Below, in pieces: positions 22,098 through 34,244 of a stretch of 64,000 bases of DNA. The notes under the pieces were generated by a model. That model was not told the DNA's origin. It saw only the letters and a list, made by a program, of their open reading frames with translations, and ran no database searches. Origin of the DNA: Capronia americana (taxonomy: Eukaryota; Ascomycota; Eurotiomycetes; Chaetothyriales; Herpotrichiellaceae); contig JADWQD010000003.1 of NCBI GenBank assembly GCA_016110215.1, forward strand, positions 682,001 to 746,000, written 5' to 3'. The position numbers and the translations under genes were made by a program. Numbering within the stretch: position 1 is the stretch's first letter; each line of letters begins with the position of its first letter.

Positions 22098-23465
22098 GCT
22101 CAAGGTCTGGTCGTCGGAGTAGGGAAGGAGGAGGTATGATATTAAAGGTGATCCGATAGAACTTGACTCTTCTTGATTCGAGTTGCTGAAGTTATTCTTG
22201 ACCCTGACGCTGCTGTTGGAGAAGTGGACGGAGACAACTGGGCATCTAGTATACTCGTGATGGAGATTGCTGAAGCTCGCAAGAAGGCATGATGTCTGTC
22301 ATGCTATATACGAAAAAGAAGCACACTGACAGTCTCGTGTTTTCCCAAAACTTACCTCTCGAATGAGCAAGATGATGCCGTGGCTGCAACGCCGAGCCTG
22401 GTTGCGTACGCTGTCCATGCCAACTGATACTGTTTGGCTGCCAGGTTACGATGAGCGAACGACAGAGGTGGTACGGGTATGTTACTGAAGGTGACTGAGT
22501 CGCAAACATAGCCCAAAGCAGGTCCAGGGGCAACGAGGTGGATATGCCAGGACCTTGGCTACCTACACTCGAAATACGGTCGGCCTTATACAGAGGGAGA
22601 GCTGAAAGACGAGACGCAGTGAGAAATATATGACTGCAGCCTGAAATATCTGTGTCCCGTATCTCGTATTGAGCCAGCATGAAACACTGACTAATCCACC
22701 AAACAGTAACCTCGAAAATCGGGCGCGGAAGATCATTGTTGCTTGCCGCCTCCCTCATTGCTTCTCTTTCCTTCGCGCTCTATCCTGTTGGCAAAACAGT
22801 AGTGTGGGCTATGCTTGTCCGTCTGCCTGTTTGACTGCTCTTTGACTCCTCCCACACTCATCGCAATGCCATGAAGCGAAATACAATCACAGGTTCGAAG
22901 TAGGATAGTCGAAGTATCAAGTCAGTCAGTCTCCGCCTCCGAGGTTGTCGGGGGCATATTCACTCCGTGCGTCTGAATGTTGCTAGCCCGAAATAGCGAC
23001 GGCTTGCGACCGGTGGGCACCGGAAACTACCCAGGCATACGAGCCCCAAAAAGACCTTGTGCTTCAGGCGCCACATATGCAACCTGTGACGCCGGCTGAC
23101 AGCCTTCAGGCCATTCGAGAAGGATACCAAGCCTTCCATCTCCATCCGGCGTTCTATGCCCAGAAAATCAGGCCTCAAAACTATCGAAACACAATCTCCA
23201 AGACTGAAAAAGCTGATGGGCGCGTAGCTTGCTCTGTCTCTAATGGTACTCGCTATTGGTCCAGCTGTGTATTGCCCTTCATATCCGACAACGACATCAT
23301 TGTGGCTGGCGCCGTGTTAAGCGTTGGCTCGCTAATCTGGAATTGTGCTGCCTAACGACTGCCATGTTTATATATTGTGGCAATTACAGGAGAGGCTTGC
23401 GATAGGACACCTCGGAACACACTCTCCGCTAGTGGTTCCTCCTCTCGCACTGCCTTGAGTCAAGG
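22098..23465. other. Divergent intergenic region
   Basis: 1.37 kb between the RTA1-like gene and the Zn2Cys6 factor. A TTATATATTG stretch near 23366-23376, about 90 bp before the factor's start, could be a TATA element. The minus-strand frame at 22246-22758 has no recognisable domain. Confidence 0.45.
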
Positions 23466-25479
23466 ATGGTGTACCACGGGCCTAGCGCTGGATGCAAGGC
23501 ATGCCGAACTCGGCGTGTGAGGGTAAGTTCGCAATCCGCCCTGCCTATCCGCATTGATCGATCGTCGATACCAACTGCGCAGTGTGATCAAGGGAAACCA
23601 TCGTGCAACAACTGTATTCGCCGACGAACTGTGTGCCCTGGGTACGCAGATGTCTTTGACGGCGCGCACCGAAGTCAAAATAATGTTGTCATCCGGAAAT
23701 TAGAGAAACAAAACGCTGCAAGAGAGGCAGATTCGGCCAGCAGCACTCCAAGTAGTGATGGGTCGCTGGAAATCTCGCCAGCAACTTCAACATCCTCGAA
23801 TGACTCGGCTATAATCAAGCTACGTGGCCCGCTCCAATGGATCAACTATTCTGCGACTCAGGAGGAACGTGGAGGAGATTATGACAAGCCCTTGCAGCTT
23901 CAGAAGGCTCGTCCCGCAAGGCTCTCAGATATAGATCCCACGGCCACCCAAATGTCGATTCCGGACTCATTGAAACAAAGTCCCGAGGACGCCTCCATCA
24001 ATTTCTTCTTCCGATATTACACTGGAACTATATACGACCCCCAACTTCACCATTCTTTCGCTCTACTATGGCAGCCACTTTATCTTAGGTCATCTCCAAG
24101 CTCACCCCTGAGACTTGCAACAGCGGCAGTCACAGTCAACATTACCATGATGTGGAGCTTCCAAGGCTGCGATGCGCGACCGGCACGGAAACTGTTCACC
24201 AAGGCCATTGCAGCGACACGAGAAGCAATAAATAACCCTACAGAGAAGAGTATGGATGAACTTTTGATGACGATACTGATCTTCGACCTCTACGATGCTC
24301 TCGTACTACATTATGTCCGAAATGCTCCAACAAGCTACGGCAAACACAAGGACGGCGCACTGGCTTTGGTCAAGCATAGGGGACTGTCCAACTTCACCTC
24401 CCTCGCCGGCAGGGCCCTCACCAATGCAACACGGAACGGCTTCCTCGATTATTCACTTTCTCAACGGATTCCAATGCCAGCAGGCTCGGAGGAGATCTTC
24501 TCTCACCCCGCGATTGGCGAGAGCAGAGCTGCCCAGCTCGACGTGCTAACTATCGAGACGATCAATACCCAGGCCCGTCTCTGGGCCTTACGGCGAGACG
24601 TCACTTCCACCATGACGAGTGCACAGCGTAGAAAAGCGTTCGAGGACATCATTGCCGATGCCATTCGGATTGACGAGCTCTTCATGGCCTGGAAACGTGG
24701 CATCACCTGCCGCGACTGGCTGCCGTTGTTCGTTTCCCGCGAAGACGTCCCGCGTTCCATTTTAACGGCCGGCTTCTATGGTACCAAATGTGCCGTCTGG
24801 AACGACCTGACCGGGGCTGAGATCTACAACCAGCATGCCTCGCGCCGGCTTTTCAACCTCCAAATGATTCGCCAGTCGCTCGCTGACGAGCCAACCCTTC
24901 TGGCAGACCCCAAGTATCGAGCCTACCTGGCCAAAGCAAACGGGGCAGTTCAATCGCTCGTCGACTGCATCTGCGAGACCGTGCCCTTCCACTTGGGCGA
25001 CACGGTCGTGCCCACCAACCCAGTATACAGCTCCGAAGTTGCATTGCCCTGCAAAATCGTCACCGACCCTTCCACAGGGGAAACACGCAGCGTTCCAGAC
25101 CTCGAAGGCAGTGATTTCAGGATGAGGGCCGCGGCGTCGGGCGGCTGGATGGTGTTCGCACATCTGGTTGACATCTACAGGCTGGCCGAGCCGGAGGATG
25201 ACGCTGAACCGATCGTGCTGAGAGACGGCCAGCTGGATTGGATCAAGGGCCAGATCAAGAGGCTGCAGACAACCTTTTTGTACTGCGATCCCCTGTGGTA
25301 AGCTAGCTGGAACGGGGCGGAGGCTCTACGTTCTTCCCGCACTGCGGCAAACCGATCGAAGTTTTTCTGCGGACTGGACCTACTGAACACAGGGCTAACA
25401 AATATTCTACTGCAGGTTTCAGCGTACTCCCTCACGGCATGCGCCGGCACCAGCAACGACACGAGCGACATCAACATGA
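23466..25479 (+). CDS. Zn2Cys6 fungal transcription factor
   Basis: Nuclear regulator with an N-terminal binuclear zinc cluster. Exons 23466-23522, 23583-25297 and 25416-25479 give 611 residues. Splicing of the first 60-bp intron creates the cluster C10-x2-C13-x6-C20-x6-C27-x2-C30-x6-C37 (GCKACRTRRVRCDQGKPSCN); without it the cysteines are separated by an insert. The remaining region contains helices typical of the fungal-specific regulatory domain (DELLMTILIFDLYDALV, then GKHKDGALALVKHRG and LRRDVTS). The 3' end is uncertain: either the frame stops at 25301 immediately after CDPLW, or the 118-bp intron is removed and the protein ends FQRTPSRHAPAP... . I prefer the latter because CTG-TG|GTAAGC is a good donor and phase is kept. 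It may regulate the divergent RTA1-like gene; inference only. Confidence 0.85.
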
Positions 25480-25821
25480 AGTATCAGCCCACTATGTCGA
25501 GTCCGAGCAGAAACGGCAATGTAGAGCCGAAAGAAATGGTAGAAAGACCAAGAAAGTCTATCTGGAAAATTCTTGGGCAAACTTGACTTGATATTCAACA
25601 ATGGTCTGAGAATTTTCCCCTCGATGGCCACACCACGGGTCGCTTTCCACTCGCGGCAAGTATCTGTCGTCCTATGGCTGGGGCGCAACCTCGCTACTGG
25701 CACCAGTTCTCGGGCGTCTTGTGGTTGTCACCATGGTGGAGGAACATGCCGGGCACGCAAAGACACTGAGTCGCAGAGACAGACACTTGCCCGTGCGATA
25801 CAAACAGATTTCAAGATTCTT
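25480..25821. other. Intergenic between convergent genes
   Basis: 342 bp shared 3' region of the Zn2Cys6 gene and UTP21; no gene seen. Confidence 0.45.
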
Positions 25822-28800
25822 CTATCTCGCACTCCTCAAAAACTCAACCACTCCCCGGCTATACCCTACCAACCCGGCCAAGCGTCTCTCCTCCGCCAGC
25901 ATGACGTCCCGCCAGGTCATGACCGCCCGTCTGACCTCGTCCACTTCGGCCACGAAATCGCCATGCACGCGCAGGAGCACATTCATCCAGGTGTTCACCA
26001 GCTCGAACGACTTTTTGGCGCCGAGCTGGGCAGTAAGGAAGCTTACGAACGCGGGCATTTCTGAGAGGGCGATGGAGCGGATCTCGAGGTCTGCCGCCGA
26101 GGGTGGTAGGGCGGAAAGGTACGTCGCGAGGGCGGTGGGGTCGCGCTCGGCATCTTGAGAGAACTTTCCGAGGAGAGAGGAAAGTTCGCTGGTAGAGGAG
26201 GCAGAGGATACTGCCATGCGGGAAACGCGAGAGCGCTCGGCTTCGTCCACGGCCTTGGTATCAGGTCCATTGGTGGCTGGAATATCGCCGCCGTTAGTGA
26301 GACTTGCGGACATGCCCAGGAAGAAGGGTGCTGCTTTAGGTTTCTCGGGAGGTTGGATGGGTTTATTCCTTGCGCGGATGCTGTCGAGGTTCAGCAGAGT
26401 TTGCCACCGGGATTGAGGCTGGAGGGAGAGCGTGAGGAGGGATTTGTCCAATTGATCGAGTTCCGATGACACTTGAATGCCGTCGACTAGGGTTTCTTCT
26501 GCCTCTTCTGCTAGACCGGATTCTTCAATGGCCAGTTGGCTTGCTGCATTGAACGCGGCAGGCGTTTGGCTGAGGTCGATGATCCCCTTGACGTCGTCGA
26601 TTTGTCGAGTCGACACGTGCGTAAACAGAGCCTTATTCGTCCAGACGAATATCCCTGGATTCCCGGCGTGGGTCGTGGCGAGGAATTCGCCCGTGCTGGA
26701 GAAGGCCATGTTTGTGCATGTCGCTGCGGTCTTGAACGCGTCGATCAGGTGGCCCGTGGCGAGATCGAACACGCGCACGACAGAGTCCATGGAGCCAGCG
26801 ACAATCCAGCGTCCATCGTGAGAGAAGCAGTAATCATAAATTTGACCGATGCAGCCCCAGAGTTCACGGACAACTTTGCGTGTTTCGATGTCAATGACGC
26901 GAATGCACAGGTCGTCGCATGAAATGGCTAGTAGTCCGGAAACAGGGTTGTATCGTATTGCAGTCGGCGTGGCGTCGTCAAAGCTTTTCCGTTCAAGAAT
27001 CTTCCCGGAGGAGAAGTCCCAGAAGATAATCGTCCCGTCCAGGCTGGCAGTTACCATGGTTTGATTCAGGTTGTCGACCACAATGCCGGTAATGGCGGCT
27101 CTGTGGCCACGAGGGACAGCAACGACGTGATCTGGATCGGCTTGCTGCTGCTTCAGCTGCTTCGCCTGGGCGGGCGTGAGTCGCGGGGGGTACCGTTGCC
27201 GATGCGCCCCAGACTGTAAGTTGAACATGTCCAGACTGCCACCCGAGGAGCCGACAATAGCAAAAGTTCCGCAAGCAGTTATGGCGACGCTGGCGACTGG
27301 TTTGTGGTCGCCTGTTTCAAAAGCCCATCGGCCTGCCTTTTTCCGTCCCCAGGACCATGTCCTGGCGACCTTGTCATCGGCATGCGCCGTAATGACGCTT
27401 TCCCAACCCGTCATCCCAGATTCTTCGGCGCTGACGTTCTTCGAGTTGGACCAGACTGGGCCAGTGACCGAACCCATGCCACCATCTCGATTTAGTGAAC
27501 ATGCCATGTCGATGATAGGTGGTGCTTTCAAGTCTTCTACCGCAGACGCGTCATCGGCAAGTAGACCTGTCTTTTTCGCTTTGTGCCTTACCGCGCCTTG
27601 ACTGAGTTCCGTACTCTGACCGTCTCGGCGGAGCGAGAATCCCCAAAGACTTCGGTCCTGGGATGCAGACAAGAGCCACTTGCCAGTCGCATCTGAGCCG
27701 TCTGATGCCGCAGGGAGAAATTTGAGTCTCGTAATAGAAGCAGCATGTCCACTTCTGTGGTGGAGAAGACGCGGAGTTGGTGAGAAGGGAGTCTCATCGA
27801 AGACCCATGATCTGAGGGCGTTGTCCAAGCCGGATGAAACCAGGACGGGTTGCCCAGGGAGAAATTCAATTTTGCTCACACCAGTACCTTGACCAAGGCT
27901 AGAAGTCTCATGCGCTCCCCGGACGATTCCCACCACTTTACCTCCATGGTTGAGATCCCATAGTGTGATGTCGCCACTTTCGATGCTGGAAGTAGCCATA
28001 ATACCTCCCTTGCGGCCGTCCTCCCCAGCACCCATACCGTCTGTTCGAAATGTGATTGAAGTAATCGGCTTTCTGATGTTCGCTTGGCGCAATTCCAGAA
28101 CTAGCTCATCTGCTTCGACGTCGACAATATTGAGGGAGCCGTCAGCGTACGATACGGCCAATAAACCGACCGCTGGAGCAGGTGCAAGAGCAGTGACACC
28201 ACCGGATCGTGCAGATGGCGCAACAATGGTGTGAACGAGCCTCCCTGTACTGACATTGTACACCTCCAGTGAACCATGTTTTGTGCCAACAAAGATCTTG
28301 TTCAGAAATGTGGGTAGAGTACAGAGTTGGCCAGTAAACGACCCTCGGAACCCAGTCCTGATAGAAGTATAATGCTCGTACGACCCGCTCTTCCAGACTT
28401 CAATGGATTCTGAGCCACAACCAACGATCCATGACCCGAAGACGAGCAGCTGGCGAAGTTCTTGTGGACGAGTATTCTCGATGTCCAGCTCTGCAACCAG
28501 CTGCCCTCTCTTGAAAACCCACAGTCCTCGGGGCTCATTCGGCTGCGAGCCTCCCCACGCAACGAAGACTCGGTCTCGGTAGGCGACAGTCGCAGTAATA
28601 GTGCCAGGACATTGCGGCCGAGTGAGAAAGACGAGGTTCAGACCTCGGCGCAGGTCGTATGTTTGCAGTGAGTTCCCGATCGAGGTGGTAATTTGGAACG
28701 TTGTCTTGCCGAGAGGGATTGAGGTAAAGGACACATTGGTCGGGGAAACCAGCCCCAAGGTCTAGAGAGCATGTGTCAGTGGAAGATACAGCAGTAGTGC

Positions 28801-28916
28801 GATTGACTGACTCTGAATGGAGCGAACAGCCTCGAGCTGGTGGCAGGCCTCCTTTCGGTCCCGTTCTGCTCTCTTCGCTGCCTCTTCGCGAGTGGAAGCT
28901 CAACTGCTTCGTCCAT
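25822..28916 (-). CDS. UTP21: U3 snoRNP protein Utp21 (WDR36)
   Basis: Component of the small-subunit processome, needed for 18S rRNA maturation in the nucleolus. Exons 28916-28812 and 28761-25822 give 1014 residues, the usual size for the family. Exon 1 supplies MDEAVELPLAKRQRRE and SSRLFAPFR, which joins TLGLVSPTNVSF, the conserved start of the first propeller (SRLFAPFR.lG.v). Two tandem WD40 propellers follow, with blades such as ITLWDLNHGG, ALRSWVFDE, IIFWDFSSGK, IRVIDIETRKVVRELWG and VRVFDLATGHLIDAFK. The C-terminal quarter (after about residue 770) is the helical Utp21-specific domain, ending AGLVGYSRGVVEFLRSAR. The donor GTCAGT of the only intron is non-canonical at position 3 but gives the correct frame. 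Confidence 0.94.
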
Positions 28917-29576
28917 TGTGTCTTTTATACAGGTGATTTGCCCGTCGCAAGCTGCACATACTCGTATAATCGTGGAAGGACGCAACAGCCATTTCTGGCC
29001 GCCAGTGATTTTTTTCGATCCGACGCAAGGCTGAAAAACTCACCGCCCGGCAGAACGACAGGGCCGCCAATGACGCGCATTGAAGGCTTTGCCAGATGCC
29101 CTAGGCTAATGCCAGTCAAAGGCATCCCACTTTCCTGCCAGGTTGTGCCCCTCGTCTATTTGGGCGATGCCCCCCACTTACTCATCAACAGGGCCCAGTC
29201 ACTGGCACCCAACTGGCACACAAAACTTTCCGTCGTCATCAGCTTTGGATTGTGGCTACTTCGATGGGCAGCGACAAGTCAACGACGGTGCTCGCCCCGA
29301 CAAATGTGACACGACGTTGATGTGCAGTTTTGCATTTTACTCCTTCGTCTTTTCCTCACTTTCCACTCTATGTGCTCTCTCAATCTAATATCGGGCGAGA
29401 TCGGGTGCCCGCCACCAGCCGTCGACTTTCATATCGTCATTCGTTGACTTTATTTTTTCGAGCTGTATCGACCATCCTGTTGATATCGACGGTCTTCGCC
29501 AACGACGTCGGATAATCGTCTCGTCTAATATAACAGGACCAAGTGTACATATCAGACATTTCTCATTTATACCACC
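28917..29576. promoter_or_regulatory. Divergent promoter UTP21 / VIP1
   Basis: 660 bp between the two start codons. CT-rich toward VIP1 (29340-29400). Short open frames here are not supported as genes. Confidence 0.45.
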
Positions 29577-32500
29577 ATGGAGAGCCAATCGCCTCTAAGA
29601 CGCACCCCAACCAATACTTCGGAAGACAACTTCAACGACACCAGCTCACTTACTGCGGTGTACTCGGCAAGCTCCACTGCGACATCTGCGCCCCGACCTC
29701 CCCAGAGGCTAAGTGGGCGGACACCCTCGACCCATTCCTTGCTAGCCGCCAACAAGAATCCCGATGTTCGCAAGGGTGCTCATTCTGGGACCACCAAGGC
29801 TTCGGCCGACCGCTCCAGCATCAGTATGCCACCTCCAAGCACCAAGCCTCTAGCCGACCGAAGGTTATCTGCCTCGATCCACTCAGCCCTTTCTATGAGG
29901 AAATCCGAGGAGACCGCTAGAAGCCCTCCAGCATCTGTCAAGAGCCTAGAGGCAGACCGAACTACCCTATATAGTGGCTCGCCAACTGCGCAGAATGCGA
30001 CAACCGCTCATGACCCAACTGTGGTAACAACTACCGCGTCCACATCACATGCTCCAGGTCTGCCAGTGCTTTCACCTCCTGCCTTCAACCCAAGCATTCC
30101 TAATCATTCAGATCTAGTGTCAAATCTCTCATCTCAGATTGCTTCGGCCCCCCCAACTGCTCCCAGAAGTGACAGCCAGCTTCTTTTGGCACCTACGGGC
30201 CCACCTCTGGGGACCACTGGCAAGGCCGAGACTGCCGAGACAGCATTACCCGTACGGCCTCCAAGAGTCAACAAGCCCCGTTCTCTGTCTTCCAGTCGCC
30301 GTTTGAGTACCACTGGGTCCTCTAAGAATGAGAGTGTGCATTCCGAGGCCAGGACCCCTGTCGGGAGGATCGGTGTCTGTGCCCTTGATGTGAAAGCGAG
30401 GAGTCGCCCCAGTCGCCAGATTTTGACTCGCCTGCAAGGCGATGGTGAGTTCGAAGTTATCGTTTTTGGCGACAAAGCCATTCTGGACGAAGGTATGTCT
30501 TCGCTCGCTTGCTTCTTACAAGTCGTTGACAATGACAGACGTCGAAAACTGGCCCATATGGTGAGTTACAGCCCATGCCCCGATCGCCCACTAATATGTT
30601 GCAGTGACTATCTTATCTCATTCTTCTCTGACGGGTTCCCACTCGACAAAGCTATTGCGTATGTCAAGCTACGAAAACCCTTCGTTGTCAATGATTTGGC
30701 CATGCAAAAGGTCCTCTGGGATCGGAGACTATGCCTAAAGATTTTGGATCAAATGCAGATTCCAACTCCTAAGAGGATAGAGGTCAACCGCGACGGTGGC
30801 CCGAGGCTCGAATCCCCGGAGCTGGCACGGCTCGTGAAGAAGCTCTCAGGGGTGGTTCTCGAAGGCGCCGAGGATGGTACCGGCGGTGGTGCACCTATGA
30901 CAAAACACGTTGAACTGGTTGACGAAGGTGACACTCTGCTTGTCGACGGCAAGCCGATCAGGAAGCCGTTTGTAGAGAAACCTGTCAACGGAGAGGACCA
31001 CAACGTCATTATTTACTTTCCCAGGGCCCAGGACGGTGGCGCCCGACGATTGTTCCGAAAGATTGGAAACAAGTCCTCGGAATACGATCCAGAATTGATC
31101 GTCCCAAGGTGCATCACGGAACCAAACAGCAGCTACATCTACGAACAGTTCCTTAAAACGGAAAATGCTGAAGATGTCAAAGCATACACTGTTGGTCCGG
31201 ATTACTGCCATGCCGAAACGAGAAAATCACCAGTCGTGGATGGTCTCGTCCGGCGCAATACACACGGGAAGGAGCTCAGATATGTGACGAAACTCACTCC
31301 CGCCGAACGGGAAATGGCCTCTAAAGTATCGATGGCTTTCGGGCAACGCATTTGCGGGTTCGACCTGTTACGCACGGGAACTGCCAGCTACATCATTGAT
31401 GTAAATGGGTGGAGCTTTGTCAAAGACAATGAAGATTATTACAACGACTGCGCGAAAATCCTCAGACACATCTTCCTCCAACACAAATTCAAGGAGGACA
31501 ACGCTGTCTTCGAGGAGCCGGTGGCTGAAAACCTTGGTGACCCTGCGCAACGTCGTCAAGCGACCACCACCTCAGCTCGGTCTGCTCTGAAGACTATCCT
31601 CAAGTCACCGAGCATGACAAGGCTATCGCAACATTTGCCACACTCTTCGCGGCATCATCCTTCCGGCCTTTCTGGGTCTTCAAAGACGTCTGCTCAGACA
31701 ACACCAATAAGTTCTCCGCCGAGCGTAGAAAAGAACTCTCATGCCGTCATTCATCCCGTGGGAATTGACAAGAGCGTCCTCCCACCGCCAGCTCTTCCGG
31801 CTCCGGAAGCCGAAATAACACCAGAGCCAGTTGTCTCGGTCAAGGAGACAAAACCTGACGCTCCGTTGCCGAGTTCTAAACACTCATGGAAGCTCAAGGG
31901 TGTTGTGACAGTCATCAGGCATGCAGACCGAACCCCAAAGCAGAAGTTGAAATTCACCGCTCATTCGCAAGTGTTTGCCGATCTTCTCAAGGGCCATCAC
32001 GAAGAAGTGCTGCTGAAGGGCGAAGCTGCATTGGCCAGTGTTCAGACAGCGGTCAAGATTGCGCTGCGGGACAAACTCGAGGACCCAGACAAGCTACGAA
32101 ACTTGCAAAACGCACTGTCGAAAAAGATCCATCAGCCAGGTACAAAGGTGCAAATCAAGCCCATGTTCCGCAGGCGAAAGCCGGAAGAGATGTCGCCCGA
32201 CTCGAAGCCATTGGCCAGCCCGCCGACTATCTCGGAAGAAGAGCTCGCACCGAATGAAGATGCGCCTCACGTCGAGAGGCATGCTTCTACATCGAGTGCG
32301 AAAGAGATGCGCCGCGTGAATACGAGGAGTGACTCCATGTCCGGACCCACTTTCTCCCGGTTTTCTGCTGCTGAGAACGATCTCGTCCTGGACAAACTGC
32401 AGTTGGTCATGAAGTGGGGCGGGGAACCGACACACTCAGCTCGATACCAGTCGCAGGATCTTGGAACCAACATGCGCGACGACTTCAAGTTGCTCAATAG

Positions 32501-34244
32501 GGGAGTACTCGACGAGGTTCGGATCTTCACCAGTTCTGAGAAGCGAGTCAAGACCAGTGCACAGATATGGGCCGCAGCCTTCTTGGACCGACAAGATATC
32601 CCTGAAGATTTCATCCAAGTCAGAAAAGATCTTCTGGACGATTCCAACGCCGCAAAGGATGTTATGGACAAAGTCAAGAAGAAGCTTAAGCACCTACTTC
32701 GAGAAGGGACCGTCCCAGACTCCTTTGCCTGGCCGAAGGACGTCGCAGAGCCTTATATGGTCATGCAGAATGTCGTCGATTTGCTCAGGTTCCATCGTCG
32801 GGTGATGCGGCACAACTTCAAGAAGCTCAGCACCGGCGCTGTTGCCTCGCTAAATGCACTGAACGGCGCCGCCGATGCCAAGGAGAACGGGACCGTCGCA
32901 GTTGCCTCGATACAATCTCGGTGGTGTACTGGTGAGGATGCCGAGCTTTTCAAAGAGCGATGGGAGAAGTTGTTCTCGGAATTTTGCGACACAGAGAAGG
33001 CAGACCCAAGCAAGATCTCCGAGCTCTATGACACCATGAAATACGACGCCCTCCACAACAAACAGTTCCTGGAGTGGGCCTTCACACCCAGTCAGTCGCT
33101 TCTGGACGAGATGGCTAAAGAGGAGGAGGGACTGTCATCGACCGCTTCACCTGAACCGGAGCGAATCGACGACGCACCGTCCCCCACGCACAGCTCCCGC
33201 CACGAGAGCGTAGCCTCGTCTCCCAATGAGGGTAGACACAGCCTCGCGCACAAGATCGGGCTACGAAGACAATCGGTCCTGAAACAAGTTCCGCCAACAC
33301 CGCCCTTGACGACGTGGGAGCAGGGGGCTTCCTACTTCAAATTGTTCCCCGGGTCTGGAGACAGCCGCTCTAAGCAGGATCAGAAACTCGGCCGCCTTCG
33401 AGAGTTATACCGGTATAGCAAGATTCTCTTCGACTACATTGGTCCCCAAGAATATGGCATCAGCGACGAAGAAAAACTCGAAATCGGGCTGCTGACGTCG
33501 CTACCGTTGCTACGCGAGATTGTCGACGACCTGGAAGAACTACAAGCATCAGGGGACGCCAAATCATTCGTCTACTTCACCAAAGAGTCGCACATATACA
33601 CTTTACTCAATTGCATTATGGAAGGTGGGATACACACCAAGATCAAGCGATCCACCATTCCTGAGCTCGATTATCTTTCGCAAATCTGCTTCGAGCTTTA
33701 TGAAGCCAAGGACGCCGAAACCGCCGAGTCAACATACTCGATTCGCATCTCCATCTCCCCGGGCTGCCACACTGTCGACCCCCTGGACGTATCGCTAGAC
33801 TCGAAGCACGCCATAGGCTCCGCGCCGCGTCGATCGTTGACCAATCACCAAGACTGGAAGGAGGTCATCTCCACTCTGAAGGCCAAGTTCAACACAGTAC
33901 AACTCCCCAAGAGCTTCTTGGCTGTCAATGTAAGCGACAAGCATGAACAAGAGGCGGAGATGCAAAGAAGAGCAAGCTATTTGCAGAGTGAGGCGGCGAA
34001 ACAGAAGTATACGAACGGGAGCGCCAATGGTGACTTCACGGGTGTGAATGCCGAAGACGGCGCTGGCGGTCCGCAAGCCGGAGACGCCCTGGTACGAGAC
34101 GTTCAGAACCCGCAATCTGAAGCTGGCGCGGCTACTTCCAGCTCTGTTGGTCAAGAAACAACTACAGTACAACCACAGTTTGTAGACGATAAAGCCAACA
34201 TGAGCGGAGACACCAGTGCTGGAGAAAGAGGAAGAAGCATTTGA
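29577..34244 (+). CDS. VIP1: Inositol pyrophosphate kinase Vip1/Asp1 (PPIP5K)
   Basis: Bifunctional enzyme: an ATP-grasp kinase makes 1-InsP7/InsP8 and a histidine-acid-phosphatase-like domain removes the phosphate. Exons 29577-30492, 30539-30560 and 30605-34244 give 1525 residues. Two tiny introns (46 and 44 bp) happen to be open, but removal restores the canonical sequence DEDVENWPICDYLISFFSDG; exon 2 is only 22 nt. Domain order: Ser/Thr/Pro-rich disordered N-terminus (1-260), kinase domain from GRIGVCALDVKARSRP through FVVNDL..QKVLWDRR, IIYFPRAQDGGARRLFRK, RICGFDLLRTG..YIIDVNGWSFVKDN, a Ser-rich linker, then the phosphatase domain starting TVIRHADRTPKQK (Arg751-His752) with SEKRVKTSAQIWAAAFLD and ESHIYTLLN. 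The start ATG has an ACCATGG context. In fungi this enzyme links phosphate status to polarity, microtubules and dimorphism. Confidence 0.95.
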   Translation: MESQSPLRRTPTNTSEDNFNDTSSLTAVYSASSTATSAPRPPQRLSGRTPSTHSLLAANKNPDVRKGAHSGTTKASADRSSISMPPPSTKPLADRRLSASIHSALSMRKSEETARSPPASVKSLEADRTTLYSGSPTAQNATTAHDPTVVTTTASTSHAPGLPVLSPPAFNPSIPNHSDLVSNLSSQIASAPPTAPRSDSQLLLAPTGPPLGTTGKAETAETALPVRPPRVNKPRSLSSSRRLSTTGSSKNESVHSEARTPVGRIGVCALDVKARSRPSRQILTRLQGDGEFEVIVFGDKAILDEGMSSLACFLQVVDNDRRRKLAHMVSYSPCPDRPLICCSDYLISFFSDGFPLDKAIAYVKLRKPFVVNDLAMQKVLWDRRLCLKILDQMQIPTPKRIEVNRDGGPRLESPELARLVKKLSGVVLEGAEDGTGGGAPMTKHVELVDEGDTLLVDGKPIRKPFVEKPVNGEDHNVIIYFPRAQDGGARRLFRKIGNKSSEYDPELIVPRCITEPNSSYIYEQFLKTENAEDVKAYTVGPDYCHAETRKSPVVDGLVRRNTHGKELRYVTKLTPAEREMASKVSMAFGQRICGFDLLRTGTASYIIDVNGWSFVKDNEDYYNDCAKILRHIFLQHKFKEDNAVFEEPVAENLGDPAQRRQATTTSARSALKTILKSPSMTRLSQHLPHSSRHHPSGLSGSSKTSAQTTPISSPPSVEKNSHAVIHPVGIDKSVLPPPALPAPEAEITPEPVVSVKETKPDAPLPSSKHSWKLKGVVTVIRHADRTPKQKLKFTAHSQVFADLLKGHHEEVLLKGEAALASVQTAVKIALRDKLEDPDKLRNLQNALSKKIHQPGTKVQIKPMFRRRKPEEMSPDSKPLASPPTISEEELAPNEDAPHVERHASTSSAKEMRRVNTRSDSMSGPTFSRFSAAENDLVLDKLQLVMKWGGEPTHSARYQSQDLGTNMRDDFKLLNRGVLDEVRIFTSSEKRVKTSAQIWAAAFLDRQDIPEDFIQVRKDLLDDSNAAKDVMDKVKKKLKHLLREGTVPDSFAWPKDVAEPYMVMQNVVDLLRFHRRVMRHNFKKLSTGAVASLNALNGAADAKENGTVAVASIQSRWCTGEDAELFKERWEKLFSEFCDTEKADPSKISELYDTMKYDALHNKQFLEWAFTPSQSLLDEMAKEEEGLSSTASPEPERIDDAPSPTHSSRHESVASSPNEGRHSLAHKIGLRRQSVLKQVPPTPPLTTWEQGASYFKLFPGSGDSRSKQDQKLGRLRELYRYSKILFDYIGPQEYGISDEEKLEIGLLTSLPLLREIVDDLEELQASGDAKSFVYFTKESHIYTLLNCIMEGGIHTKIKRSTIPELDYLSQICFELYEAKDAETAESTYSIRISISPGCHTVDPLDVSLDSKHAIGSAPRRSLTNHQDWKEVISTLKAKFNTVQLPKSFLAVNVSDKHEQEAEMQRRASYLQSEAAKQKYTNGSANGDFTGVNAEDGAGGPQAGDALVRDVQNPQSEAGAATSSSVGQETTTVQPQFVDDKANMSGDTSAGERGRSI

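Noticed and set aside
22246..22758. 170-codon minus frame upstream of the RTA1-like gene
   Set aside because: No family pattern; probably random in promoter DNA.
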